The notes beneath the pieces are model-generated. The model was not told the origin of the DNA. It ran no database searches and was given only the letters and a program-made list of their open reading frames with translations. A DNA stretch of 64,000 nucleotides from an uncultured Eubacteriales bacterium (GTDB lineage: Bacteria > Bacillota > Clostridia > Christensenellales > Borkfalkiaceae). The translations under genes were made by a program, and so were the position numbers. Below, piece after piece: positions 15,932 to 24,961 of this stretch. Each line of letters opens with the position of its first letter. Within the stretch, counting starts at the first letter, position 1. Where the stretch lies: the NCBI GenBank assembly GCA_900540805.1, contig UQHL01000010.1, forward strand, positions 39,124 to 103,123, read 5' to 3'.

Positions 15932-15966
15932 GCCTTTCGAAAAAAATTTTCGAGGGGTGTTTTTTC
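15932..15966 (+). terminator. Terminator of argS
   Basis: TGCCTTTCGAAAA pairs with TTTTCGAGGGGTG through several G-U pairs, followed by six T. Confidence 0.65.
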
Positions 15967-16057
15967 GTTTTTACAAATTTTTTCAAAAATTTTCGAAAAA
16001 GGTATTCCCTTTTCTTGTAAAGTATGGTATTATAAAAAGAGTATTGCAGGAGTGAAT

Positions 16058-18451
16058 ATGGGGAAAACGACGGCTTATGAAAATTTAATAAGCGTACTCA
16101 ATCCGCATAAAGAGGCGGATAAGGCGTGGTTTCTCGAGCTTTTGGACGCGGAAAAACAGAAGGCCTACGAAGACGAGCACATGGCCGCGGTGATGCGCAT
16201 GCTGAAATTTTGGCATATCCGCGAGCATAAGGTGAAGATTTTGGCCGCGAAAGGGGAAATCGCCAGGCTCGAAAGGGAAGAGGAGCATAACGCGGAAAAT
16301 TACTGCAAAGTGACGGAATTGCTGAAAGAGATCGGCGAGCATAAAAACGCCATCGATTCCTATCGATGTTTTTTCGACGAGCCCTATTTTGCGCGCATGG
16401 ATCTCACCGATCCTCTCGAGGGATATAACAGCTATTACATCGGCAAGAAAGGCGACGTAAAGCTGGAGATTGTCGATTGGCGTGCGCCTCTGGCCCGAAG
16501 ATATTACCAAAAGAGCCGCATTTCCTTTTCTATTAACGAATACGATTATAAAACCGTTCTCCGCCGCGCGCTGCGCACAAAAGACGGGCAGGTGCTCGAT
16601 TTCAAAAACGAATTTCTTTCCGTGCGGGAATATCTGACGGACGAGGAGATCGGGGGACGGGACGAGGAAATTCTTTTCGATCCCTATCTTCGGGAAATCA
16701 TCAAAAACCGCAAGGAAGAACCCGCGATCAAGGACATCATCGAAACGATCCAGGAAAAGCAGTACGAGATCATCACCTGTCCCGAACGGAAAAGCTTCGT
16801 CCTTCAGGGCTGCGCGGGCAGCGGCAAGACGATGGTTATGCTGCACCGCCTCAGTTATTTGATGTATAACAACGAGGAGATCCACTCCCGCGACGTGCTG
16901 GTGCTGACGCCCAGCGATTCGTTCAACGCCTTTATCGACGAGCTTGCAACAATTTTGGAGCTGGAGCGGGTAAAGACGGTGACGATTTTCGAGTATTTCA
17001 TGCAGGTTTTGAAAAACGAGAAGATAGACCTTTCGCAGAAAATCGATCCCACCTCCAAAGAAGCTCCCGAATATCTCGCCTATATTTATTCCCCCGCGTT
17101 CGTTAAAGACGTAAAAAAGAAGCTGGATAAAGCGTACGACAGCCTTTACGGCCTGTTTACGGGCGAGGAGTGCAAAGACTTTATCGAGCGCATCGGGGAG
17201 GAATGTAAAAGACAGCTCTCCGCGTACGAGGCTGTTAAAAACGCTTCCCTCCGCGTCCGTCGGGCGGTGCTCGGGGAGATCAAGGAGCGCAAGGAGGGCG
17301 GACTGTACTACACGAAGCCTTTCCGCGAGCTGATGAATTGTATTTTGGATATTCAGGATTTTTTCTCCGGCACGCTGAAGAGCGAAAACGCGAAAAATCC
17401 CAGCTATTTTTACAAACAGCTGATGTCCTTTTACAAGAGCGCCGCCTTTGCCTCAAAGCATACGGAGGAGATCGTGGGAGAGGCGTCGGAGACGCTGGAC
17501 GAGCTGAAGCAGTCGCTCGAAAAGGAGATATCCGATTTGAAGCGGTATCGTCAGCGTATCGGTTCCGTCGAGGTTTACGCGTATGCCGACCGTATCCAAA
17601 AGCGCATGCTGTTGATTTCGGAAATCGAAAAGATATCGGAAAAGGTGCGCTCGATCGGGGAAAACGGAACGGCATTTTCGGAATTTTACGCTTACCTTCG
17701 CGGAGAAAAGAATTTTTCCGCTTTGGGCGGCGGCGAAGATTTCGTGGATATAGTACGCTTTTTTTATCGGGAAACGGTCAAAAAAGCAAAGCTTAAATAT
17801 GGCATGAAAAACAGGCGCATGTATCCTTCGGACGCCTATGCGCTGTGTATGGTGTGTTCGCTTCTGGGTAAGGAGCTGACGCCGAAATATGCGTTCGTGT
17901 TCGTTGACGAGGCGCAGGACATCTCCAAAAACGAATACGATTTGCTGATGAGGATTAATTGCAAAGCGTCGTTCGACGTATTCGGCGATCTCGAGCAGAA
18001 CGTCACCGCCTGGCGCGGCGTAGGGGATTGGCGGGCAGCGTTTCCCGATTTCGAGGTGTTCACCCTCAACCAAAATTACCGCAACACAAATCAGATCGTC
18101 GATTTCGTCGCGTCCGCGCTGAAAGTAGATATGCAGTCGATCGGGTTTGACGGCCCCGAAGTGCAGCATATCGCACCGCGCGGGATCAGCGCGTTTTTCA
18201 GGGACAAAAAGGGCTTGAAAGCGGTGATTTGTTCGGAAAAGGATAAAGAAAAGTATCTCCGCAAGGCGTACAGCGTCGTTTCGGAAAAAGGGCGAGTCTC
18301 CCGCACGCGGATCAATCTGATGAGCGTGTATGAAAGCAAGGGGCTGGAGTTTACCTCCGTGGCGGTAGTGCCCGCCCATATGACCCCTAACGAAAAATAT
18401 ATCGCCTATACCCGCGCTTTGAAAGAGCTGGCGATCGTAGAAGAAAAGTAA
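16058..18451 (+). CDS. helD: HelD-like superfamily 1 helicase/RNA polymerase recycling factor
   Basis: 797 residues. An N-terminal helical arm (residues about 1-110, with EIARLEREEEHN) is followed by the HelD-type YIGKKGDVKLEIVDWRAPLARRYY, Walker A within GCAGSGKTMVMLHRLSY (about 251-267), a long inserted helical region, Walker B FVFVDEAQDIS, and motifs QNYRNTNQIVDFV and SVYESKGLEFTSVAVVP. In Firmicutes HelD pulls stalled RNA polymerase off DNA. General UvrD/Rep-like DNA helicases lack the VDWRAP segment, so HelD is favoured. I chose ATG 16058 (AGGAG five bases before) over GTG 16052, which overlaps that site. Confidence 0.88.
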   Translation: MGKTTAYENLISVLNPHKEADKAWFLELLDAEKQKAYEDEHMAAVMRMLKFWHIREHKVKILAAKGEIARLEREEEHNAENYCKVTELLKEIGEHKNAIDSYRCFFDEPYFARMDLTDPLEGYNSYYIGKKGDVKLEIVDWRAPLARRYYQKSRISFSINEYDYKTVLRRALRTKDGQVLDFKNEFLSVREYLTDEEIGGRDEEILFDPYLREIIKNRKEEPAIKDIIETIQEKQYEIITCPERKSFVLQGCAGSGKTMVMLHRLSYLMYNNEEIHSRDVLVLTPSDSFNAFIDELATILELERVKTVTIFEYFMQVLKNEKIDLSQKIDPTSKEAPEYLAYIYSPAFVKDVKKKLDKAYDSLYGLFTGEECKDFIERIGEECKRQLSAYEAVKNASLRVRRAVLGEIKERKEGGLYYTKPFRELMNCILDIQDFFSGTLKSENAKNPSYFYKQLMSFYKSAAFASKHTEEIVGEASETLDELKQSLEKEISDLKRYRQRIGSVEVYAYADRIQKRMLLISEIEKISEKVRSIGENGTAFSEFYAYLRGEKNFSALGGGEDFVDIVRFFYRETVKKAKLKYGMKNRRMYPSDAYALCMVCSLLGKELTPKYAFVFVDEAQDISKNEYDLLMRINCKASFDVFGDLEQNVTAWRGVGDWRAAFPDFEVFTLNQNYRNTNQIVDFVASALKVDMQSIGFDGPEVQHIAPRGISAFFRDKKGLKAVICSEKDKEKYLRKAYSVVSEKGRVSRTRINLMSVYESKGLEFTSVAVVPAHMTPNEKYIAYTRALKELAIVEEK

Positions 18452-18463
18452 AAGAGGAAGCCT

Positions 18464-19159
18464 ATGAAAAAGTACGACATCTTTTTGGTAGATGCGGACA
18501 ATACCGTTCTGGATTTTCACGCCTCGTCCCGCGCCGCGCTGAAAGCGGCTTTCGAAAGCTTCGGCAAGGCGTGGACGGAGGAGTACGCGAAAAAATTTTC
18601 GGTCTTCAACGACAGCCTTTGGGAAAGGCTGGAAAGGAAGGAGCTCACGAGGGAAAAGCTTCTCGGCGAGCGTTTTCCTTTGTTTTTGAAAATGCTGGGC
18701 ATGGAGGACGTATCGGGAGAAAGCTTCAACGAGAAATATATCGGCTATCTTGCGACGCATCCTGTCTATATGGAGGGCGCCGAGAATTTTTTGAAAGAGC
18801 TCAACGGGGCGGGACGGGTATATATCGTCACAAACGGCACATACTCTGTGCAGAAATCCCGTTTCGATATCGCGCGGCTTTGGGACTACGCCGAGGAGGC
18901 CTTCGTTTCGGAAAAAATCGGCTTCGATAAGCCCAATAAAGCCTATACCGATTATGTCGTGTCCCACATTCCCGATTTTGATAAATCGCGTGCGGTATGG
19001 ATCGGCGACAGCCTCACGGCGGATATCAGGGCTGCCAACGCTGCCGATATCGTCTCGATTTGGCTGAATCCCGGCGGCAAGGCTGCGGACGGCAAAGCCT
19101 TTCCCGATTATGAGGCGCGTTCCTATACGGAAATTTTGGAAATTTTGCAAATTTATTGA
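18464..19159 (+). CDS. HAD hydrolase, YjjG-type nucleotidase
   Basis: A 231-residue haloacid dehalogenase-fold phosphatase. Motif I reads FLVDADNTVLDF (both Asp present), motif II VTNGTYSVQKSRF, motif III KIGFDKPNKAYTDYV and motif IV WIGDSLTADIRAA. The helical cap inserted after motif I is the C1 type seen in YjjG, which removes phosphate from non-canonical pyrimidine nucleotides. The substrate is inferred from that resemblance only. The gene is 12 bases behind helD and probably shares its transcript. Confidence 0.87.
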   Translation: MKKYDIFLVDADNTVLDFHASSRAALKAAFESFGKAWTEEYAKKFSVFNDSLWERLERKELTREKLLGERFPLFLKMLGMEDVSGESFNEKYIGYLATHPVYMEGAENFLKELNGAGRVYIVTNGTYSVQKSRFDIARLWDYAEEAFVSEKIGFDKPNKAYTDYVVSHIPDFDKSRAVWIGDSLTADIRAANAADIVSIWLNPGGKAADGKAFPDYEARSYTEILEILQIY

Positions 19160-19188
19160 ATTTTTTCTTCGCTTTTTTCGACAAACAT

Positions 19189-19217
19189 TTGAAAAAACGG
19201 ATAAAACGTGCTATAAT
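19189..19217 (+). promoter_or_regulatory. Promoter upstream of parE, inside the third repeat copy
   Basis: TTGAAA (19189-19194), 17 bases, TATAAT (19212-19217), the same promoter layout as at 11683-11711. TTCGACA at 19177-19183, which is a 0A-box heptamer on the minus strand, ends six bases before the -35; this may be chance. Confidence 0.6.
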
Positions 19218-19300
19218 AGGAAGGAAAATGCGTAAAGCACGAAGTGCTTACGGGCGTTTTTTCAACCTGTTCAAGCATAGCATGGCTATGTTATGGCAAT
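19209..19300 (+). repeat. Third copy of the 80-bp dispersed repeat
   Basis: TGCTATAATAGGAAGGAAAA, then CACGAAGTGCTTACGGGC and CAACCTGTTCAAGCATAGC align with the repeat at 11701-11780 (GCGAAGCATTTACAGGC and GACCTATTCAAAAATAACG). A decayed start of another unit (TATGTTATGGCAATATAGAA) follows. It forms the untranslated leader of parE. Confidence 0.6.
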
Positions 19301-19372
19301 ATAGAATGTTCACGCGGGCTTGGATAAACACCCGGAGGCGGCGAAGATAAAATTATACGTTTTGAGGAAAAA

Positions 19373-21514
19373 ATGGCAACGGAGACTACGAAACAATCCA
19401 AAACGCAGGCGGCGAACGGTTACAGCGCGAAAAACCTCGAGGTTCTCGAGGGGCTCGACGCGGTGCGTATGCGCCCCGGCATGTATATCGGTTCGACGGG
19501 CGTCAAGGGCCTGCATCATATCCTTTGGGAAATCGTCGATAACTCGATCGACGAGGCGGCCAACGGTTACGCCGATAAGATCAAAGTAACTTTGCATAAA
19601 GACGGCAGTGCGTCGGTCGAGGACAACGGCCGCGGCATTCCTACGGATATTCACCCCAAAGAGAAGGTGTCGGGCGTTCAGGTCGTCTTTACAAAACTGC
19701 ACGCGGGCGGGAAATTCGGGCAGGGCAATTACGCCTATTCGGGCGGCCTGCATGGCGTCGGCGCCTCCGTCACAAACGCACTTTCCGAGTGGCTGACGGT
19801 AGAGGTCTATCAAAAGCATGTCTATAAGATGAGCTTTAAGTCCTATTACAACAAGCGCAAGGGAAAATATGAATCGGGCGTTCCCGACGGCCCTTTGGAG
19901 GATACGGGGATCTCCACCAAGCGCACGGGCACTTTTGTCCGTTTCAAGCCCGATCCCAACGTGTTTTCGGAGACGGAGTACGATCTCGAAACGGTTGAGG
20001 AACGCCTTAACGAGCTGGCGTTTCTCAACCGCGGTTTGGAGATCACCCTGATCGACGAGCGAATTTCCATGGCGGAGGCCAAGCGCCGCGAAAGCAACCT
20101 GAGCCGCGACGACGAGGAGAGCGGGGACGAGGGGGAAACGACGCCTCAGCCGCAGTCGCTGCTTGAGGAAGTAGATATGGCGGCGCTCGAAAGCGAACCT
20201 TACCGCGTCACGTATAAATACGGCGGCGGCATCAGCGATTTCGTTAAAAATCTCAACGAGGGAAAGAGAACTCTCTATTCCGCGCCGCTCTACTATCAGG
20301 CGACGAAAAACAATATCCTCGTGGAGTTTGCCATTCAGCATACGACGGATTTTACGGAAAGCCTCTTTTCTTTCGTCAACAATATTCCCACTCCCGAGGG
20401 CGGCTATCACGAAGCGGGATTTCGTTCGGGGCTGGTCAAAGCGCTCAACGACTATGCGCGCACCAACGGCTTTCTGAAGGATAAGGATCCAAATTTTCAA
20501 GGAGATGATTTCCGCGAAGGACTGACGGCAGTTTTGTCCGTCAAAATGCAGAGCGTGCAGTTCGAGGGGCAGACCAAGACCAAGCTCGGCAATACGGAAG
20601 CCCGCGCGCCCGTCGAAGCGGCGGTGATAGAGGGGCTCGGCGCACTGATGGGCGCGCGGGGCTACAAAAAGACCTTCGACGAAATCATCAAAAAGGCTCA
20701 GGGCGCGGCGAAAGTCCGTCTCGCGGCGAAGCAGGCGAAGGAAAACGCCCGCGCAAAAAACAGCATCGACGGCCTTACGCTCGTCGGCAAGCTCGCCTCC
20801 TGCTCGGGAAGAAAACCCGAGCTTAACGAGATGTTTATCGTCGAGGGCGACTCGGCGGGCGGTACGGCGAAGCAGGCGCGTATCCGCCAGTTTCAATCCA
20901 TTCTGCCCTTGCGGGGCAAACCGCTCAACGTCGAAAAGAAGCGTCTCGATCAAATCCTTGCCAACGAGGAAATCCGTACGATCATCAGCGCGATCGGCGG
21001 CGGGCTCGATCCCGATTTCAAGCTGGACAAGATCAATTACCATAAAGTGATTATCCTGTCCGATGCCGACCAGGACGGTATGCATATCCGTTGTATTCTG
21101 CTCACCTTCTTTTTCCGTTATATGCGTCCGCTCGTCAATGCGGGTCACGTCTATATCGGTATGCCGCCCCTCTATAAGGTTTATAAAGGGGACAAGGTGG
21201 AATACGCCTACGACGATAAAGAGCTTACCCAAAAGATCGCAAAAGTGGGCAAGGGGTATCAATTACAGCGCTATAAGGGGCTTGGAGAAATGAGCGCGGA
21301 GCAGCTTTGGGAGACGACCATGAACCCCGCCTCTCGCAATCTCATGCAGGTCACCATAGAGGACGCGGCCAAGGCGGAGCGCATGATCACCACGCTGATG
21401 GGCGACAAGGTGGAAGGAAGGAAAGAGTTCCTCGCAAAATACGCAAACTTCAATAAGAAAGATACGTTTATGGATAAGATAGAAAAGAAGGAGGGCGCAA
21501 ATGGCGAAGAGTAA
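19373..21514 (+). CDS. parE: DNA topoisomerase IV subunit B (ParE/GyrB family)
   Basis: ATPase subunit of a type IIA topoisomerase. 713 residues: GHKL ATPase domain (GLDAVRMRPGMYIGST, IVDNSIDEA, DNGRGIPTD, GGLHGVGASVTNAL), transducer domain, and the TOPRIM domain (FIVEGDSAGGTAKQAR and LSDADQDGMHI). An acidic, low-complexity insertion at about 225-255 (LSRDDEESGDEGETTPQPQS) explains the extra length. I call it parE because it is paired with a GyrA-family gene that lacks an obvious GyrA box, away from any dnaA-recF region; gyrB remains possible. The stop overlaps the start of parC by 14 bases, so the two are translationally coupled. Confidence 0.9.
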   Translation: MATETTKQSKTQAANGYSAKNLEVLEGLDAVRMRPGMYIGSTGVKGLHHILWEIVDNSIDEAANGYADKIKVTLHKDGSASVEDNGRGIPTDIHPKEKVSGVQVVFTKLHAGGKFGQGNYAYSGGLHGVGASVTNALSEWLTVEVYQKHVYKMSFKSYYNKRKGKYESGVPDGPLEDTGISTKRTGTFVRFKPDPNVFSETEYDLETVEERLNELAFLNRGLEITLIDERISMAEAKRRESNLSRDDEESGDEGETTPQPQSLLEEVDMAALESEPYRVTYKYGGGISDFVKNLNEGKRTLYSAPLYYQATKNNILVEFAIQHTTDFTESLFSFVNNIPTPEGGYHEAGFRSGLVKALNDYARTNGFLKDKDPNFQGDDFREGLTAVLSVKMQSVQFEGQTKTKLGNTEARAPVEAAVIEGLGALMGARGYKKTFDEIIKKAQGAAKVRLAAKQAKENARAKNSIDGLTLVGKLASCSGRKPELNEMFIVEGDSAGGTAKQARIRQFQSILPLRGKPLNVEKKRLDQILANEEIRTIISAIGGGLDPDFKLDKINYHKVIILSDADQDGMHIRCILLTFFFRYMRPLVNAGHVYIGMPPLYKVYKGDKVEYAYDDKELTQKIAKVGKGYQLQRYKGLGEMSAEQLWETTMNPASRNLMQVTIEDAAKAERMITTLMGDKVEGRKEFLAKYANFNKKDTFMDKIEKKEGANGEE

Positions 21515-23969
21515 GAAAGAGCCCGAAAAGGTCGAGCCGCAGGGTCAGCTGTATGTCGAGCCTCTCGAAAACGTCCTGCATTCCTCCATGCTTCCCTACG
21601 CGGAGTTCGTCATTCTCGACCGCGCTCTGCCGCGCGTGGAAGACGGATTGAAGCCCGTTCAGAGAAGGATTCTCTATACGATGAACGAAATGGGCCTCAC
21701 GCCCGACAAGCCGCACAAAAAGAGCGCGCGTATCGTCGGCGACTGTATGGGTAAATATCATCCTCACGGCGACAGTTCCGTATATGACGCGATGGTGCGC
21801 ATGGCGCAGAGTTTCAATATGGGCAAAACGCTGGTCAACGGTCACGGCAATTTCGGAAGCGTGGACGGCGATCCTGCCGCCGCCATGCGTTACACCGAAG
21901 CGAGGCTGGAGCCGCTGGCGCTCGAGCTGCTGCGCGACATCGACAAGGAGACCGTTCCCTTTTCGCTCAATTTCGACGACAGCTTAAAGGAGCCCGATAT
22001 TTTGCCCGGCCGGTTTCCCAACCTGCTGGTCAACGGCTCGTCGGGCATCGCGGTCGGGCTTGCCACCAATATTCCCACCCACAATCTCGAAGAAGTCATC
22101 AACGGCGTCGTCGCCTATATCGATAATCCCGCCATTTCGCTCGGGGAAATGATGAAATACATTCCCTCGCCCGATTTTCCTACGGGCGGCATCATCATTG
22201 CCAACGAGTTGATTCAAGCCTATAAAACGGGCCGAGGCAAAATTACCCTGCGCGCGAAGATCACGGCCGAGGAGACGGAGAGCGGCAAAACCAACCTCGT
22301 CATCACCGAGCTTCCCTATCAGGTGAATAAAGCTCAGCTTATGCGCAAGATCGCGGAAATGCGCGAGGAGAAAAAGGAAGAGCTCGCCTGTGTCGATTAT
22401 GTCGCAGACGAATCCGATCGTTCGGGCATGCGCGCGGTAATCCGCGTCAAAAAGGACGCCGACATTCCCGCGCTGTTGGCCTATCTCTATAAATATACCG
22501 ATCTCGAGGTCACGTTCGGAATCAATATGGTGGTGATTGCCGACGGCAAGCCCCAGCAGCTCGGCCTCATGGAAATCATCCGCCATTACGTCAAATATCA
22601 GCAGCAGGTTATCCTGCGCCGTACTCTGTTCGATCTGCACCAGGCGGAACAGCGGTGCCATATCCTCGAAGGGTTGATCATAGCGGTACGCAATATCGAC
22701 GAAGTAATCGCAATCATCAAAAAATCGGAAAGCACCTCCGATGCCCGCAGCAAGCTGATGGCGCGTTTCGAACTGACGGAAGTGCAGGCGCAGGCTATTC
22801 TCGATCTGCGCCTCGCAAGACTCACCAAGCTTGAAGTATTCAAGCTGGAAGAGGAACTTAAGGAACTGAAAAAGCTTATTAAAAAGCTGACGGCGATTTC
22901 CAAGAGCGGCGAACTTCAGCTGCAGGTCGTCAAAGAAGAGATTACGGAGATTAAGGATAAATATCCTTCTCCGAGGCACTCGAGGCTCGTGTTCGACGCG
23001 GAGGAAGCCAACGCGCTGCTTGCCCACGCCAGCGAGAAGCAGCCCGGGGCGGCATGTACGCTGGTCTATACGGCGGACGACCGTTTCAAGGTGCTGACGG
23101 GCAAACAGACGGACGCGCTCGGAAAATCCCTCGACGGGAAGTTCAAGCCGCAGTTGATCGTCTCCAAGCTTCTCAAAACGATAACCGACAGAAAGATTTT
23201 TGCGTTTACTAATTTCGGAAACTGCCATAAACTGGATATCTATTCTCCCGATTACGAGTGTCGTCTCGCGGACGCGGGCATTAGCTTACAGGATTTGTCC
23301 AAAGACGCGGAGGAAGGCGAAAAGGTCGTTGCGATTTTCGAGATCGGAGAGCGCTTCCCTATCGGGAACCTCATGTTCTTTACCCGTAAGGGCATGATTA
23401 AGAAATCGGAATGGAGCGAATACGACAACCAGCGAAAGGATTGTTTCCTTGCTGTGAAGCTGGCGGAAGGGGACGAGGTGATTGCAGTGGAGGAGGAAAC
23501 CTCCGAAGAGGATACGATTATTATCGTCACGAAAAACGGCATTTGTCTCAACGCGAAAAAGGACGACGTGCCCACGCAGGGCAGAATTGCCGCGGGCGTA
23601 AGAGGAATTATGCTCCGCGAGGGCGACAGCGTCGCGTTTATGTCCCAGATAAACGGCGAGGGCGAGATTATCATCGCCACCTCGGAAGGTAAGTTCAAAA
23701 AGGTAATTTCTTCCCAGATCGAGCCGATGGGCAGATATAAAAAGGGTTCGCTCATCGTGGGTTTGCGGGAAGGCGACAGTATTATTTCGGCGAGCTACGT
23801 CACGAAGCCCTATCCGCTGGCGGTCGTACAAAAGAACGGCGCCGTATCCGAGCTTTCCAGCGAAGATATCCCGATCGCCATGCAGAGCGCGAAAGCGCGA
23901 AAGCTGCCCCGTTACGACGAAGGGACGGTGGTCAAAGTTATTCCGCTTCCTTATAAAACGGAAAACTGA
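21501..23969 (+). CDS. parC: DNA topoisomerase IV subunit A (ParC/GyrA family)
   Basis: DNA-cleaving subunit, 822 residues. The winged-helix core holds VEDGLKPVQRRILYTM, the quinolone-region motif KYHPHGDSSVYDAMVRMAQ (wild-type-like Ser and Asp) and the catalytic Tyr in AAAMRYTEARL. A coiled-coil gate and a C-terminal beta-pinwheel of repeated blades (FTRKGMIKKSEWSEYDNQRK, IVTKNGICLNAKKDDVP, TSEGKFKKVISSQ) follow. I could not find the QRRGGKG GyrA box needed for DNA wrapping by gyrase, which favours ParC. AGGAGG lies ahead of the ATG inside parE. Confidence 0.9.
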   Translation: MAKSKKEPEKVEPQGQLYVEPLENVLHSSMLPYAEFVILDRALPRVEDGLKPVQRRILYTMNEMGLTPDKPHKKSARIVGDCMGKYHPHGDSSVYDAMVRMAQSFNMGKTLVNGHGNFGSVDGDPAAAMRYTEARLEPLALELLRDIDKETVPFSLNFDDSLKEPDILPGRFPNLLVNGSSGIAVGLATNIPTHNLEEVINGVVAYIDNPAISLGEMMKYIPSPDFPTGGIIIANELIQAYKTGRGKITLRAKITAEETESGKTNLVITELPYQVNKAQLMRKIAEMREEKKEELACVDYVADESDRSGMRAVIRVKKDADIPALLAYLYKYTDLEVTFGINMVVIADGKPQQLGLMEIIRHYVKYQQQVILRRTLFDLHQAEQRCHILEGLIIAVRNIDEVIAIIKKSESTSDARSKLMARFELTEVQAQAILDLRLARLTKLEVFKLEEELKELKKLIKKLTAISKSGELQLQVVKEEITEIKDKYPSPRHSRLVFDAEEANALLAHASEKQPGAACTLVYTADDRFKVLTGKQTDALGKSLDGKFKPQLIVSKLLKTITDRKIFAFTNFGNCHKLDIYSPDYECRLADAGISLQDLSKDAEEGEKVVAIFEIGERFPIGNLMFFTRKGMIKKSEWSEYDNQRKDCFLAVKLAEGDEVIAVEEETSEEDTIIIVTKNGICLNAKKDDVPTQGRIAAGVRGIMLREGDSVAFMSQINGEGEIIIATSEGKFKKVISSQIEPMGRYKKGSLIVGLREGDSIISASYVTKPYPLAVVQKNGAVSELSSEDIPIAMQSAKARKLPRYDEGTVVKVIPLPYKTEN

Positions 23970-23984
23970 GAATTGTTCAAATCG

Positions 23985-24013
23985 GTCATAACCTTTCAAA
24001 ATCCGACATAAAT
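23985..24013 (+). promoter_or_regulatory. Candidate sigma-E type sporulation promoter of spoIIID
   Basis: GTCATAA (23985-23991) and CATAAAT (24007-24013) with a 15-base spacer resemble the Bacillus sigma-E consensus (-35 near kmATAtt, -10 near CATAcaaT). No sigma-A pattern with a 17-base spacer was seen here. spoIIID is a classical sigma-E target. Confidence 0.5.
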
Positions 24014-24047
24014 ATAGACCATAAATGTATTTCGGAGGTCGAAAGGT

Positions 24048-24314
24048 TTGTGGGATTATATTGAGGAACGCGTGAGGAAAAGCGCGGAATATATCGTTGC
24101 GACGGGATGTACCGTCCGCGCGTGTTCCGCGCATTTTAATATCAGTAAATCTACCGTCCATAAAGACGTTTCCGAACGTCTGAAGAACATTGACATGGAT
24201 TTGTACGAAAGGGCGCGGGCCGTTTCCGAGAGGAATCTAAACGAGCGACACATTCGCGGCGGTATCGCCACCAAGCAAAAGTACCTCAAAAATGAAAAGA
24301 CCGAAGAAAAATAA
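24048..24314 (+). CDS. spoIIID: Stage III sporulation protein D, mother-cell transcription regulator
   Basis: An 88-residue DNA-binding protein that, in spore formers, tunes the mother-cell programme between sigma-E and sigma-K. It opens with DYIEERVRKSAEYIV, continues with the helix-turn-helix (HFNISKSTVHKDVSERL) and the family signature RHIRGGIATKQKYL. The start is TTG 24048, with GGAGG (24034-24038) nine bases before it; no ATG exists at the right place. Its presence, with Spo0A, YtxC and YlxY homologues, points to a sporulating ancestor and perhaps a sporulating cell. Confidence 0.95.
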   Translation: MWDYIEERVRKSAEYIVATGCTVRACSAHFNISKSTVHKDVSERLKNIDMDLYERARAVSERNLNERHIRGGIATKQKYLKNEKTEEK

Positions 24315-24326
24315 GCCTCTGTTTTG

Positions 24327-24368
24327 AAGCCGTAGAAGGGAAAAGTTTTCCTCTTTTGCGGCTTTTTT
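24327..24368 (+). terminator. Terminator of spoIIID
   Basis: AAGCCG (24327-24332) pairs with CGGCTT (24359-24364), with an inner GGGAAAA/TTTTCCTC stem and a T run. Confidence 0.8.
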
Positions 24369-24399
24369 ACAAAAAATGCGATAATTCTCCTTTCAATAC

Positions 24400-24428
24400 T
24401 TGAAATTTTCCGTTAAATATGGTATGAT
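24400..24428 (+). promoter_or_regulatory. Promoter of the lipoprotein gene
   Basis: TTGAAA (24400-24405), 17 bases, TATGAT (24423-24428). Confidence 0.65.
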
Positions 24429-24473
24429 TGAGAAAAATAATCGTAGTAATCATTTACTGAAGCAGCTAAAGGA

Positions 24474-24944
24474 ATGAAAATATTGAGAAAACTGTTAGGT
24501 CTGTTAGGCGCATTGGTTGTATTAAGCGGATGCCTGACGGCAGGTGCGTGCAATAATGATTTCTCAAGCGTCGATAACCGTGAAGACGGGATTCTTTTAT
24601 TCGATTTGTTGCCGAATGGCTGGAGAGGTCCGGCGAGTACTATTGCAACCTATGAACTGGACGCGCAGCATAACAAAGAAAGTATTTCGCGGGAATATGA
24701 CGGCGAAGAATATTGGTTTCTTATATACAGAAAAATGCCCGATGGTGGAAGATGTGAGTATTTTGATGAGGATAGATTGGAGTCTTGTTATTACTACAAG
24801 GATTTTGAGGGAAAGCAAAAAATTGTCGGGTGTTTAAGTGTTCCGGGTGTCTATGAAGTAACAGTAGAAATTCCGGCAACACATAGCTATCTTAAACCTT
24901 ATACCGCAGTTTTGACTGTAACAATCAGAGAAATAGATAATTAA
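24474..24944 (+). CDS. Small secreted lipoprotein of unknown function
   Basis: About 156 residues. The N-terminus (KILRKLLGLLGALVVLSGC) is a lipoprotein signal peptide with lipobox LSGC, so the mature protein would be lipid-anchored on the outer face of the membrane at Cys20. The rest ends in a beta-rich segment (GVYEVTVEIPATHSYL, then TAVLTVTI) suggestive of an Ig-like fold. The ATG at 24474 directly abuts AAAGGA (24468-24473), too close to use it. The in-frame TTG at 24483 is nine bases away and may be the real start. Base use is AT-richer than in neighbours, consistent with an accessory gene. I do not recognise a family. Confidence 0.7.
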   Translation: MKILRKLLGLLGALVVLSGCLTAGACNNDFSSVDNREDGILLFDLLPNGWRGPASTIATYELDAQHNKESISREYDGEEYWFLIYRKMPDGGRCEYFDEDRLESCYYYKDFEGKQKIVGCLSVPGVYEVTVEIPATHSYLKPYTAVLTVTIREIDN

Positions 24945-24961
24945 CATCAGGAGTTACTATT

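Noticed and set aside
17453..19150. A 565-codon minus-strand frame opposite helD and the HAD gene
   Set aside because: It spans two unrelated plus-strand genes with clear motifs; shadow frame.
19373..23969. DNA gyrase (gyrB-gyrA) instead of topoisomerase IV
   Set aside because: No GyrA box was found and the pair is not near dnaA-recF genes; gyrase cannot be fully ruled out from this window alone.
24474..24944. A toxin or defence role for the lipoprotein
   Set aside because: Nothing beyond the signal peptide and a beta-rich tail supports it; no partner gene is adjacent.
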